A DNA stretch of 64,000 nt from Halobacteriales archaeon QS_8_69_26 (lineage in GTDB: Archaea; Halobacteriota; Halobacteria; Halobacteriales; SW-7-71-33). Location of the stretch: positions 62,001 through 126,000 of the forward strand of contig PXRX01000038.1 in NCBI GenBank assembly GCA_003023195.1. The letters are read 5' to 3'. This document shows, piece by piece, positions 33,757-42,977 of the stretch. Under the pieces are notes generated by a model. It had not been told where the DNA came from. It saw only the letters and a program-made list of their open reading frames with translations, and searched no databases. Position 1 is the first letter of the stretch. Each line of letters opens with the position of its first letter. Both the position numbers and the translations under genes were made by a program.

Positions 33757-35550
33757 CTAGTCGTCGTCGGGGACCGCGGCACGGTCGCCGGCTCCCTCTA
33801 CCGCGACGTCCATCGTCGCTGCGCTCTGGAGTTCGATCCGGACCCGGCTCCCGCGCCGTCCGGGGTCCTCGAAGGACAGTTCGCCGCCGAGCCGCGCGAC
33901 ACACCAGTTGGTCGCCCAGAGGCCGAGACCGCTCCCGTGTTCGAGCGGGGTCTCCTCGCCCTCCGCGATCACCGCCCGCTCGTGGTCGGGGATCCCGGGG
34001 CCGTTGTCGGCGACGGTGATCCGGAGGCGGTCCCCCACGGTCTCGACGTCCACCTCGACCCACGGGTCGTCGGCGTCGTTGTGTTCGGCGGCGTTCTCGA
34101 CGAGGTTCTCGAGGGCGTAGGAGAGCAGGGTCCTGTCGGTCCTGACGGTCAGTCCCTCCGGGACGGACGAACTGACGTTCACACCCGGGTACCTGTCGCG
34201 GACGTCGTCGGCTATCACCTCGACGGTGTAGTCCAGGTCCACCTCCGTGGCCATGTGTTCGCGTTCCTGGATCACCCGCTCTATCTCGCGGGCCTTCTCG
34301 CCGAGCTGGACCATCTCGTCGGCGACGGTTCCGAGTCCGTCGGCGAGGCCCTCCGGCGGGAGTTCGCCCCTGTCCACGTAGTCGGCGGTTCCCTTCACGA
34401 TGGACATCTTGTTGCGGAGGTTGTGCCGGAGGACGCGGTTGAGCACCTCGATGCGCTGTTCGCGGATGGTCCGGTCGGTCACGTCGTGCATCGTGACGAC
34501 GTTGCCCATCGGCGTCCCGCGCTGGTCGGTCAGGGTGGAGACGCCGGCGTCGAACTCGCGGTTGCCGTCGACGGTGTTGAGGCGAACGCAGTCGACCGCC
34601 GCGGCCTCGCCGACACCGACGCCGACCACCTCCGAGAAGGGGCGACCGACGAGGTCGGACTTCTCGACCCCCAGCTCCTCCGTCGCGGGGCGGTTCGCCT
34701 CGACGATCGTCCCCCCGTCGTCGGTGACGAACACGAGGTCGTCGATCTCCTCCAGTAGCGCCGCACGGCCCAGGTTTCCGGGGGCCGGCGTCCGATCGAG
34801 GACGTCGTACCGGGCCAGTGCGGTCCACAGGCAGGCCGCAGTGACCAGGAAGCCAACCCCGAGCGTACCGCCGAGGACCGTGATGCCCGCGCGGTCGCCC
34901 GGGAGCCGGATCCCCAACCCGGCCCAGTAGGACACCACCGGGACGACGCCCGCGGCGGTCACGAGCGACCCCTGGACGGTCCGCAGATGATCGTACACGA
35001 GGGCCGTCCGCAGGACCGCTATCACTCCGGCGAAGTGGATGACGTTCCAGTAGACGAGGCCAAAGACCCACATCAAGCCTACGAACGACTGGAAAACCCA
35101 CCACTCCCCGAACCCCATCCCGGGGACGACCGACGGCACCGATATCACCCCCACGAACACCACCATCGGGAGAAAGGCCACGGCGAACAACTTCCGGTTC
35201 ACCCCCAGTCGCTTGCCCTGACCGGTGTACCACAGCGCGAACCCGACCCACGGAACGGTCGTCGCGATGAGGACCACCAGTAGCGCGAGGAGCCACAGGC
35301 CGGACGCCTCGTTCCCCTCGGCGGCGGGCCGGACTCCCCACGCGAAACCACAGACCACCAGTGCGAACGCACCCGTCCCCGGCGTCCCCACGAACGCCGC
35401 GAACGACCGGGCGCCGGTCCCGTCGGCCTCCCGCAGGGTGTAGGCCGCCAGACCGACCAGTGCCACCCCCGCGACCCCGAGCACCCCCAGGACCAGAGCG
35501 AACGACGACGGGTGTCCAGGCACGACCGCCCATTCCGACCGGACAGCCAT
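33757..35550 (-). CDS. 7TM sensor histidine kinase with PAS domain
   Basis: 597 residues from the ATG at 35550. Seven membrane helices (about residues 15-225) form a sensor of the HisKA_7TM type. A PAS domain (DDLVFVTDDGGTIVEANR), His box LNRVLRHNLRNKMSIV and HATPase with NLVENAAEH, DNGPGIPDH and GSGLGLWATNW follow. It converges tightly (6 bp between stops) with the PAS kinase at 32692. The ligand or light signal is unknown. Its promoter region is shared with psmA. Confidence 0.92.
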   Translation of the reverse strand: MAVRSEWAVVPGHPSSFALVLGVLGVAGVALVGLAAYTLREADGTGARSFAAFVGTPGTGAFALVVCGFAWGVRPAAEGNEASGLWLLALLVVLIATTVPWVGFALWYTGQGKRLGVNRKLFAVAFLPMVVFVGVISVPSVVPGMGFGEWWVFQSFVGLMWVFGLVYWNVIHFAGVIAVLRTALVYDHLRTVQGSLVTAAGVVPVVSYWAGLGIRLPGDRAGITVLGGTLGVGFLVTAACLWTALARYDVLDRTPAPGNLGRAALLEEIDDLVFVTDDGGTIVEANRPATEELGVEKSDLVGRPFSEVVGVGVGEAAAVDCVRLNTVDGNREFDAGVSTLTDQRGTPMGNVVTMHDVTDRTIREQRIEVLNRVLRHNLRNKMSIVKGTADYVDRGELPPEGLADGLGTVADEMVQLGEKAREIERVIQEREHMATEVDLDYTVEVIADDVRDRYPGVNVSSSVPEGLTVRTDRTLLSYALENLVENAAEHNDADDPWVEVDVETVGDRLRITVADNGPGIPDHERAVIAEGEETPLEHGSGLGLWATNWCVARLGGELSFEDPGRRGSRVRIELQSAATMDVAVEGAGDRAAVPDDD

Positions 35551-35636
35551 AAGGTCCCCGGCCAGCGGTGGGGATCGCACGACACCGCGCGACGAAGTAC
35601 CGGCTTCCCCCGAAAACGGGGACGGCGTGAAGACAG

Positions 35637-35646
35637 TCTTAAATAC
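35637..35646 (+). promoter_or_regulatory. TATA box of the proteasome operon
   Basis: CTTAAATACC lies about 85 bp before the psmA ATG. A start of transcription about 27 bp downstream would give a 5' leader of about 55 nt, unlike the leaderless genes nearby. Confidence 0.55.
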
Positions 35647-35724
35647 CAGTACCCCTAACCCGAAGTTAAGGTGTCGGCGCCGAACCGCGGTGCTGAAACG
35701 GCGCGACGCCGGACAACACACACG

Positions 35725-36456
35725 ATGCAGAACTCACAACAGCAGGCGTACGACCGCGGGATCACCATCTTCTCGCCGGACGGCCGCCTCTACCAGGTAG
35801 AGTACGCGCGGGAAGCCGTCAAGCGCGGGACGCCGAGCGTCGGCGTCCGGACGCAGGACGGCGTGGTTCTCGCGGCGGCGAAGCGCACGCGCTCGCCCCT
35901 CGTCGAGGGGGACAGCGTCGAGAAGATACACAAGGTCGACGACCACGTCGGGATCGCGTCGGCGGGCCACGTCGCCGACGCCCGGTCGCTCATCGACTTC
36001 GCGCGGCGGCGTGCACAGATAGAGTCGCTGCGCTACGGGCAACCGATCGGCGTCGAGACGCTGACGAAGGCCATCACCGACCACGTCCAGGAGTACACCC
36101 AGACCGGCGGCGCCAGGCCGTTCGGCGTCTCCCTCCTGGTCGGTGGCGTCGAGGACGGCCAGCCCCGCCTCTACGAGACCGACCCCTCGGGGACGCCCTA
36201 CGAGTGGAAGGCCGTCGCCGTCGGCGGCGACCGCGAGGAGATCCAGCGGTTCCTGGAGGAACACTACCGGGAGGACGCCGACCTCGACGCCGGGATCGAC
36301 CTCGCCATCGAGGCCCTGGCGTCGGTCGACGACGACTTCGACACCACGCAGGTGTCCGTCGCGACGGTCGACGTCGAGACCGGGTCGCTCCGGATGCTGG
36401 ACGACGACGAACTGGCGACGATCACCGACGAACTCGACCTGGAGGACGAGGAGTGA
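35725..36456 (+). CDS. psmA: Proteasome subunit alpha
   Basis: 243 residues. The alpha signature DRGITIFSPDGRLYQVEYA at residues 10-28, KRGTPSVGVRTQDGVVLA and LIDFARRRAQIESLRYGQP mark an archaeal alpha subunit. It forms the outer rings of the 20S proteasome and binds PAN-type ATPases. Its stop TGA shares its A with the psmB ATG, so the subunits are translationally coupled. Confidence 0.96.
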   Translation: MQNSQQQAYDRGITIFSPDGRLYQVEYAREAVKRGTPSVGVRTQDGVVLAAAKRTRSPLVEGDSVEKIHKVDDHVGIASAGHVADARSLIDFARRRAQIESLRYGQPIGVETLTKAITDHVQEYTQTGGARPFGVSLLVGGVEDGQPRLYETDPSGTPYEWKAVAVGGDREEIQRFLEEHYREDADLDAGIDLAIEALASVDDDFDTTQVSVATVDVETGSLRMLDDDELATITDELDLEDEE

Positions 36457-37196
36457 TGGAAGAGTTCACCAGCGGCCAGTTCGGTCGGCACGGCACGGCG
36501 GGAACCCCGCTCCGTCGTGACCCCTACGAGGGGGGACTCGACCCCGAACTCGGGACCCCGGACTGGAACGGCGAGACGCCCGAGGAGGGTACCGTCGCCG
36601 GCACCGGGACCACAACCGTCGGCCTCGCCACCGAGGACGGCGTGGCCATCGCCACGGACACCCGGGCCTCCCTGGCCGGGCGGTTCGTCGCCAACAAGAA
36701 CGTCCGGAAGGTGGAGCAGATCCACCCGACGGCGGCAATGACGCTGGTCGGGTCCGTCGGGGGCGCCCAGTCGTTCATCCGGTCGCTCCGGGCGGAGGCC
36801 GACCTCTACGAGGCCCGCAGGGGCGAGGACATTTCCATCGAGGGGCTCGCGACCCTGGCGGGCAACTTCGCCCGCGGCGGCCCGTACTTCGCCATCAGCC
36901 CTATCCTGGGCGGCGTCGACGACTCGGGGAGCCACGTCTTCTCCATCGACCCGGCCGGCGGCGTCATGTCGGACGACTACGTCGCCTCCGGGTCCGGCCT
37001 GCAACTGGCCTACGGCGTCCTCGAGGGCGCGTACGACCCCGGCCTCTCGATGGAGGGGGCAGAGGCCGCCGCCGTCGAGGCAGTCGAGGCGGCCAGCGAA
37101 CGCGACACGGCCTCCGGCGACGGCGTCACCGTCGCACGGGTGAGCTCCGACGGCGTCGGGATCGAACGGCTCGACGACGCCGACGTGAGCGCCTGA
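36456..37196 (+). CDS. psmB: Proteasome subunit beta
   Basis: 246 residues. The propeptide ends at residue 51, and the catalytic threonine is Thr52 in GTTTVGL; catalytic partners follow in DTRASLAG and KNVRKVEQIHP (Lys33-type). It forms the proteolytic inner rings. The start overlaps the psmA stop. The last codons (VSA, stop) are part of a four-copy 37-bp tandem repeat running into the intergenic region. Confidence 0.96.
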   Translation: MEEFTSGQFGRHGTAGTPLRRDPYEGGLDPELGTPDWNGETPEEGTVAGTGTTTVGLATEDGVAIATDTRASLAGRFVANKNVRKVEQIHPTAAMTLVGSVGGAQSFIRSLRAEADLYEARRGEDISIEGLATLAGNFARGGPYFAISPILGGVDDSGSHVFSIDPAGGVMSDDYVASGSGLQLAYGVLEGAYDPGLSMEGAEAAAVEAVEAASERDTASGDGVTVARVSSDGVGIERLDDADVSA

Positions 37197-37332
37197 GCGA
37201 CCATTCCGCCGCACCGACGACGTGAGCGTCTGAGCGACCGGGTCGCCGCACCGATGCGGTGAGCGCCTGAGCGACCGGGTCGCCGCACCGACGACGTGAG
37301 CGTCTGAGCGACTGGGTCGCCGAACCGTCGAC
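37185..37332. repeat. Minisatellite, 4 x 37 bp, starting inside the psmB 3' end
   Basis: Units begin at 37185, 37222, 37259 and 37296 with GTGAGCGYCTGAGCGAC and contain CGACCGGGTCG, a small hairpin. The first unit carries the psmB stop codon, so the gene's 3' end has been multiplied into the spacer. Confidence 0.9.
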
Positions 37333-37371
37333 GCTACTCTCCCGCCGTCCCGAACGGCGTGCCGGATCCGC

Positions 37372-37391
37372 TTACGGTAATTTTACAGTAA
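37372..37391. repeat. 20-bp paired-palindrome element, copy 4
   Basis: TTACGGTAA-TT-TTACAGTAA. It lies 75 bp before the ATG of the GGGP-synthase paralog and about 45 bp before its TATA box, a typical site for an upstream regulator. Confidence 0.7.
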
Positions 37392-37465
37392 ATCGCTCTT
37401 GCCGGTCGACAGCCCGTCGTCCGGCAAGCGGGACGCTTATTTGCTGTGGGACTGCCCTATCGGGT

Positions 37466-38752
37466 ATGGTAGACGGGTTCGCCAGGTCGGTCGGCCGGGC
37501 GGCGGCCGGGGTGAAGACCGCGGCGCGGACGGTCCTCCCGGTCGACTCCAACCCGGTGCCGGGCGAGTGGCGGCACGTGACGAAGGTCGATCCGGAGGAC
37601 GAGAAGCGCCTGCCCCTGCTGTACCCCCTGTACCTCCGGCACACCGACGCCGTCTCGGTGGGGGGATCGAGCGACGTCACCCCCCGGAACACGGAGGAGA
37701 CGTTCGACCTCCTGCGGTTCGTCCCGACGCCGGCGTTCCACGAGCCCTCGGCCCCGGAGCACGTGACCGAGGAGACGCGGGACGCCGCGTCGTTCGTCGC
37801 CATCCCGGAGGTCGTCAACGGCGACGTCGAGGCGATGGTCGGCGAACTCGGCCGGGCGATCGAACACGTCCGCGACGACCTCGCGCCGGCGAGGGTCGAC
37901 GACCGCCTCCCGTGGGTGCCCCGGCGGGTCCGTGACGCCGTCGGGGAGTTCGCGGCCTCCTGGCTGGTCGAGACGGCCAACTTCGAGGCCTACGTCATCC
38001 AGAACCCCGACAGCGCCGCCGCGAGGGAGAGCGGCGTCGCCCCCGAGGACGTCCTCTCGCCACAGGAGGCCGCGCGCCGGGCGATGGCCGCCGAGCGACG
38101 CCTGGGAAGCGAGGTTCTCTACGTGGAGTACTCTGGGACCTACGGTGGCGAGGAGGGGCGGGCCGTCCTCTCGGCGGTCGACGACGCAGTCGACTGGTCG
38201 CGCGTCTGGTACGGCGGCGGGATCGACGACCGGGAGGCCGCGCTCTCGATGCTGTCGGCCGGCGCCGACGCCGTCGTCGTCGGCGACGCCTTCCACGAGG
38301 TGGCCGAGGAGGAGGCCGACCTCTGTGAGCGTGCCCTGGCCGACTTGCCGCTCGAAGCGGACAGGGGGACGATCGACGAGTGGCTGACGGACGAGGTGAC
38401 ACTCGACGAGACGGACGCGGCGTCGTTCCTCTCGACCGTCCCCTCCGTCCCGGACCCGACTGCCCGGGCCAGGGAGTACCTGGCTGCGGCGGTCCGGACC
38501 AGGCTCCGGATCGCGGCCCTCGCACGGGACCTGGGGCCGGACGCCTCGGCCTCGCAGGTGTGCCGGCGCCTCGCGAGGGAGGGACCGCCCGGCGAACGTG
38601 CGCTCACGGTACTGGACGACCACGGACGGGCCTACGCGACGGCGGTGGGCCTGGCCGCGCTCGGGGCAGAGGTCGGGGTCGACGCGGGGTCGCTCCCCGT
38701 CGAGCACGTCGCCCCCTGCGCCGAACCGGACGCGACGCCCCGGCCCGGGTGA
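37466..38752 (+). CDS. Geranylgeranylglyceryl-phosphate synthase paralog with long C-terminal extension
   Basis: 428 residues. Residues 30-300 match the GGGP synthase/PcrB barrel: WRHVTKVDPEDEK, DAVSVGGSSDVT, AYVIQNPDSAAA, VLYVEYSGTYGG, VWYGGGIDD and AGADAVVVGD. True haloarchaeal GGGP synthases are about 230 residues; here about 130 more, unrecognised, follow. So this is a paralog of the ether-lipid enzyme, and its substrate may differ. CTTATTTGC 27 bp before the ATG is the TATA box; the paired palindrome is just upstream. Confidence 0.75.
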   Translation: MVDGFARSVGRAAAGVKTAARTVLPVDSNPVPGEWRHVTKVDPEDEKRLPLLYPLYLRHTDAVSVGGSSDVTPRNTEETFDLLRFVPTPAFHEPSAPEHVTEETRDAASFVAIPEVVNGDVEAMVGELGRAIEHVRDDLAPARVDDRLPWVPRRVRDAVGEFAASWLVETANFEAYVIQNPDSAAARESGVAPEDVLSPQEAARRAMAAERRLGSEVLYVEYSGTYGGEEGRAVLSAVDDAVDWSRVWYGGGIDDREAALSMLSAGADAVVVGDAFHEVAEEEADLCERALADLPLEADRGTIDEWLTDEVTLDETDAASFLSTVPSVPDPTARAREYLAAAVRTRLRIAALARDLGPDASASQVCRRLAREGPPGERALTVLDDHGRAYATAVGLAALGAEVGVDAGSLPVEHVAPCAEPDATPRPG

Positions 38753-38776
38753 CTCCACCAGCGTAAACCGTAGTGG

Positions 38777-39652
38777 TCAGTCGATCAGCCCGGCGGTCGA
38801 GAGCGTCTCGGCCAGGTCCGCGGCGAACGCGAGGTGGCCCGCGGGGTCCAGCCCCCGGCCCATCGCGTCCACGGCGAGGTAGTCGGCGCCGAACTCCTCC
38901 CACGCGGAGACGGCGTCGATCCACTGTCCCGGCTCCCCCTCCGGGTCGACCTTGACCCGGGCGTGGATCCCGACGTCGTCGGGGTCCCGGTCGCGCTTCT
39001 CGCAGAACTCCCACAGGCGTTCGAACCGCTCCTCGTGGTCCGAGGGCGACCCGGATGGGGGGAGCCACCCGTCGCCCTTCCGTGCGATCCGGTCGAGGAC
39101 GGGGTCGGCCGCGCCGCCGAGCCAGAGCGGGATCGGTTGCTGTACGGGGAGTGGGTTGATCCCGGCGCCGTCCAGGTCGTGGAACTCGCCGTCGAAGGTG
39201 ACCGCGCGCTCGGTCCACAGTTCCCGGAGGAGGTCGACCTGTTCCTCGATGCGGCGCCCGCGGGTCGAGAAGTCCGCGCCCATGGCCTCGAACTCGGGTT
39301 CGTTCCACCCGACGCCCGCGCCGAGGCGGAACCGCCCGTCCGAGAGCAGGTCGACCTGGGCGGCCTGTTTCGCCACGAGCGGAGTCTCCCGCTGGGGGAG
39401 GACGAGGACGCCCGTGACGAACTCCAGGTCCTCGGTGACGGGGGCCAGGTGCGAGAACAGCGTCAGCGGTTCGTGGAAGGGGTCCCGGTAGTCGTAGCTT
39501 CCCTCCCAGTCTGCCCGGGGGACGACCCCGAGGACGTGGTCGTAGGCCAGCACGTGGTCCAGTCCCTGTCCCTCGGCCGTCGTCGCGTACCCCCGGATCA
39601 GTTCCGGGTCCGTTCCGATCTCCAGTTGCGGGAACACCAGCCCGACGTCCAT
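38777..39652 (-). CDS. LLM-class F420- or FMN-dependent oxidoreductase
   Basis: 291 residues. Luciferase-like barrel: MDVGLVFPQLEIGTDP, HVLAYDHVLGV, FVTGVLVLPQRETPLVAKQ, LLSDGRFRLGAGVGWNEPE and IPLWLGGAADPVLDR. It matches the TIGR03619-type F420-dependent group. Specificity unknown. It faces the GGGP-synthase paralog, with only 24 bp between their stops. Confidence 0.88.
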   Translation of the reverse strand: MDVGLVFPQLEIGTDPELIRGYATTAEGQGLDHVLAYDHVLGVVPRADWEGSYDYRDPFHEPLTLFSHLAPVTEDLEFVTGVLVLPQRETPLVAKQAAQVDLLSDGRFRLGAGVGWNEPEFEAMGADFSTRGRRIEEQVDLLRELWTERAVTFDGEFHDLDGAGINPLPVQQPIPLWLGGAADPVLDRIARKGDGWLPPSGSPSDHEERFERLWEFCEKRDRDPDDVGIHARVKVDPEGEPGQWIDAVSAWEEFGADYLAVDAMGRGLDPAGHLAFAADLAETLSTAGLID

Positions 39653-39844
39653 GGTCCTGGGTGGGCAGCCCCGTCCTTGTACCTTCGCACCCCGGAACCC
39701 GACGCCGGGTCCGGACCCTGGTGACGGCGAATCCCTTTCCGGGACCCTCGAACTGGGCGGATCCCCCGGGTCGCCCGCGGCGACGAAACCCCCGGATCGT
39801 CGGCGTTCGACACTCTTAGTTTCCCGACGGCCCAAGCTCCGGGT

Positions 39845-41191
39845 ATGGCGGCACGTGGCTTCGCCTACCGTCGGATCGAGCCGTACCTCGGGGTCGCTCG
39901 GGCGAACTTCCTGGCGCTCCCCGTCGCACTGGTTGCCGTCGGGGCGGCCGTGGCGGTCAGGTCCGGGACGTTCGACCCGTTCCGGACGGGGGTGGCGCTC
40001 GCGGGACTGATCAGCCTCCACGTCGCGGTCAACGCTCTCAACGAGTACAGCGACTACCTGCGGGGGATCGACGAGGAGACGGACCCGACGCCGTTCAGCG
40101 GCGGGTCGGGGACGCTCCCGGAGGGCGAACTCGAACCCCGGTCGGCGCTGTACCTCGGGATCTTGGCGAGCCTCGTCGGCGCGACGGTCGGCGCGTACTT
40201 CCTCGTCGTGGTCGGGACCCCGATGCTCCCGCTGGTGGTCGCCGGCGCGGTCTGCGTCGTCGGGTACACCGACCTGCTGACCCGGATCGGGGTGGGCGAG
40301 GTGGCTGCCGGCCTCGGCCTGGGGACGCTCCCGGTGGTCGGGGTGGCGATGGTCCAGGACGGCACCGTCGGGACGCTGGGGTACGCCGCCTCCGTCCCCG
40401 CCTTTTTCCTCACGTTCGACCTCCTGTTGCTCAACGAGTTCCCCGACGAGGAGCCGGACCGGCGGGGCGGCCGGACGAACCTGCTCCACCTCCTCGGGCG
40501 CTCCCGGGCCGCGCTCCTCTACGTCGTCGCGGGGCTGGCCGTCCCGGCGGCCATCGTCGGGTCCGTGGCAGTTGGCCTCCTGCCGCCCCTGGCGCTGGTC
40601 GGCTGTCTCCCCTCGATTTTCCTCGCTCGCCCGGTCAGGTGGGCGATCGAACACCCCGAAGGTGACCTCCCCGTCCAGGCGCTCCGGGACAACGTCATCT
40701 GGGTCCTGTTCACGAACTTCCTCCTCGCGGTCGGCCTGGCGACGCCGACGGCCGCGTTCGCCGCCTACTCGGAGATGAGCCTCAACGAGGGCACCTTCCT
40801 CGTCGGGCGGGCACTGTTCGGCCTCGTCCTCTTCTTCATGGCGTTCAACAACCTGGCCGACCTCGGGAACGTCAGCGACCGCATCGGGGAGGCGGGCGTC
40901 CCCTACCCCACAGTGGCGACCGTGGCCGCGAGCGTCCCCCTGCTGTTCTCGGCCGCTGCCATCACCCTGGGGGTCTACCCCGTCGTCGGCGCCGCGTACC
41001 TGGTCGTGTTCATGGCGGTCACCACTGTCACGGTGCACAACTTCCTGGGCATCGACGACACCGAGGAGCAGGAGAACGAGATATTCCACTTCCTGAAGAA
41101 CCTGCTCATCCTCGCGGCCGCCCTCGTCTTCCTCTCGCTGGCCCTCGGGAGCGAGGCCTGGCCCTACGGACTGGGGATCACCCTGTTCTGA
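39845..41191 (+). CDS. UbiA-family prenyltransferase with an extra C-terminal membrane domain
   Basis: 448 residues, about 12 membrane segments. The first Asp-rich motif is NALNEYSDYLRGIDEETD and the second LLNEFPDEEPDRRGGR, as in MenA-like UbiA enzymes that prenylate aromatic or quinone precursors. Family members are about 300 residues; here the last 130 add four more helices (GLVLFFMAFNNLADLGN). The extension may be a fused partner. The gene is divergent from the LLM gene, with 192 bp between. Confidence 0.82.
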   Translation: MAARGFAYRRIEPYLGVARANFLALPVALVAVGAAVAVRSGTFDPFRTGVALAGLISLHVAVNALNEYSDYLRGIDEETDPTPFSGGSGTLPEGELEPRSALYLGILASLVGATVGAYFLVVVGTPMLPLVVAGAVCVVGYTDLLTRIGVGEVAAGLGLGTLPVVGVAMVQDGTVGTLGYAASVPAFFLTFDLLLLNEFPDEEPDRRGGRTNLLHLLGRSRAALLYVVAGLAVPAAIVGSVAVGLLPPLALVGCLPSIFLARPVRWAIEHPEGDLPVQALRDNVIWVLFTNFLLAVGLATPTAAFAAYSEMSLNEGTFLVGRALFGLVLFFMAFNNLADLGNVSDRIGEAGVPYPTVATVAASVPLLFSAAAITLGVYPVVGAAYLVVFMAVTTVTVHNFLGIDDTEEQENEIFHFLKNLLILAAALVFLSLALGSEAWPYGLGITLF

Positions 41192-41230
41192 TCCGGGCAC
41201 CGGCGGTACCGGCCGGATCCCCCGCCGGTG

Positions 41231-41971
41231 TCAGTCCTCCTCGGTGACGCTCGGGTGTTGCTCCGGTTCGTCGGGGTGGCGACGCTCGAAGTGTTCGCGC
41301 ATCGTCTCCAGCGACTCCTCCTCCCGCCGCCGTCGCTCCTCCTCGCCGATCTCCTCACAGCCTGGGGGCAGGTCACGGCCCCGGCCCGTGAAGTACCGGT
41401 CCGGGGCGACCCAGTCGTGGTAGAACGGGCGGTCGTCGTCCTCCAGGATCGATACCGCCACCTCGGCACCGTGCCCGGCCGCCACGACGGCCTGGTGGGG
41501 TTTCTCCGCGATCCGTCCGGCGGCGTAGAGGCCGTCGACGCCGGTCCGGCCCCCCTCGTCCACGTCGACGAACTCCTTGCCACGCGAGACGATCCCGACG
41601 CCGTCGATCGGGTCGAGGTAGTCCACGGTGTTCTTCGAGGCAGCGACGACGTACTCGGTTCGCGTGCTGTCGCCGGCGGCCGTCTCGACGACGAACCCCC
41701 CGTCCTCGGTTTCGACCCGGGTCACCTCGGCCTCGTACCGCTCACACCCCGCCCGGTCCGCCCCTTCGGCCATCATGTCCAGCAGGAGCCGGGGGTTGAC
41801 ACCCGCCGGGAACCCCGGGAAGTTCTCGATGTGCGCGTTCCGCCTGAGGATCGGGCTGCCGGCGTTGCAGATCGCGGTGTCGAGGCCGTGCCGGGCGGTG
41901 AAGGTCCCCGCCGACCGACCGGCGACCCCACCCCCGACGATCACGACGTCGTACGGACTGCTGTCGAACAT
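41231..41971 (-). CDS. FAD-dependent oxidoreductase, thioredoxin-reductase-like
   Basis: 246 residues from the ATG at 41971. FAD-binding start VVIVGGGVAGRSAGTF, then ENFPGFPAGVNPRLLLDMM and the late FAD site GVDGLYAAGRIAE. The CxxC pair of thioredoxin reductases is absent, and the NAD(P) domain is reduced, so it is probably not a classical reductase. A long acidic C-terminal tail (EEERRRREEESLE) is typical of a haloarchaeal subgroup. Role unknown. Confidence 0.78.
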   Translation of the reverse strand: MFDSSPYDVVIVGGGVAGRSAGTFTARHGLDTAICNAGSPILRRNAHIENFPGFPAGVNPRLLLDMMAEGADRAGCERYEAEVTRVETEDGGFVVETAAGDSTRTEYVVAASKNTVDYLDPIDGVGIVSRGKEFVDVDEGGRTGVDGLYAAGRIAEKPHQAVVAAGHGAEVAVSILEDDDRPFYHDWVAPDRYFTGRGRDLPPGCEEIGEEERRRREEESLETMREHFERRHPDEPEQHPSVTEED

Positions 41972-42164
41972 AGCCGGTCTCCGCATCGGTCCCCGCAGGC
42001 AACAATCTTCGGAACGGGCCGGCGTGACGAGCCGGGGTTCCGGACCGGCTGGCAGTCCCGCCTTCACCGGGTGAGGCCGGGATCCCTCGCTCCGGACCCA
42101 CTCCCGTCAGAAGCGAACCGGCGATCCCGACCGTTTTTGGTGACCCGCCACCTGGATCCGTGCG

Positions 42165-42905
42165 ATGGGCTGGCTCCGGGAGAACCTCCACTGGGTGTTG
42201 CTGACCGCCTTCCTCCTCACGACGACGGCCATCGTGGGACTCGGGATCGTGGGCGTGCTGTCGGTACTGGCCGCCATCGCGTCCGGCGGACCCATCTTCG
42301 CGGTGGCCTTCGAGGCGATGATACCCTACGTCCTCCCCCTCCTGTTGCTCGGGACACTGGACGTCATCTTCCTCGTCGCGGCCTTCTGGGTCGGGATCCG
42401 CCGCTTTTTCGCCATGCTCGTCTCGCTGATCCCCGACGTCCAGATACGATCGGAGCGGCGCGCGGCCTGGGCCAGGCACGTGGAACACCAGACGCCCGGA
42501 CTCCAGCGCCTGGGCCTGTCGAAGTGGTTCGAACCGACCGTCGAGCAGCGCCGCCAGAAGCTCAAGGAACGCTACGTGAACGGAGAGATCGGCGTCTTCG
42601 AGTTCGAACACCGGATGGCCGACCTGGTCGACGAGGACGACCGTGTCGCCAGTGGCGGGGACCGCGGCCGCGAGGCCGGCAGCGCGGACCGCGGGAAGGG
42701 CCACCGGGAGCGCAGACACCACGAAGACCAGGACCGGGACGAGCGACGCCGGGGAGAAGAGAGCGGAGGCGGAGACGTCCACCGCGACCCGCCATCGGTG
42801 GGGACGCGCGAGTCGGCCGGGGGTGGGGAATCGGCCGAATCCGTGGACGACGGGAGTGACGACGACGACGAGGACCTCGACGACTTCGAACTCGAAGTGC
42901 GGTGA
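42165..42905 (+). CDS. Membrane protein with SHOCT domain
   Basis: 246 residues. Two to three N-terminal membrane helices (about 9-36, 45-82), a SHOCT module (QRRQKLKERYVNGEIGVFEFEHRM) and a long His/Arg/Asp-rich, low-complexity tail. SHOCT domains are thought to mediate oligomerisation. GTTTTTGG about 27 bp upstream may be the TATA box. Function unknown. Confidence 0.8.
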   Translation: MGWLRENLHWVLLTAFLLTTTAIVGLGIVGVLSVLAAIASGGPIFAVAFEAMIPYVLPLLLLGTLDVIFLVAAFWVGIRRFFAMLVSLIPDVQIRSERRAAWARHVEHQTPGLQRLGLSKWFEPTVEQRRQKLKERYVNGEIGVFEFEHRMADLVDEDDRVASGGDRGREAGSADRGKGHRERRHHEDQDRDERRRGEESGGGDVHRDPPSVGTRESAGGGESAESVDDGSDDDDEDLDDFELEVR

Positions 42906-42977
42906 TCCCGGAGAACCGCCGCCGGACTCGACGTACACTACCGGGGATCCACTCCCCGACCCGGCGGGTAGCCGGGA

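Noticed and set aside
37185-37332. Tandem repeat as a CRISPR array
   Set aside because: Units are back to back without spacers, and no cas genes are near. The same holds for the arrays at 45357, 51966, 53289 and 58866.
38777-41200. A leftward frame of 807 codons over the UbiA-type gene
   Set aside because: Only the last 291 codons match an LLM oxidoreductase; the upstream part is antisense to a multi-helix membrane enzyme.
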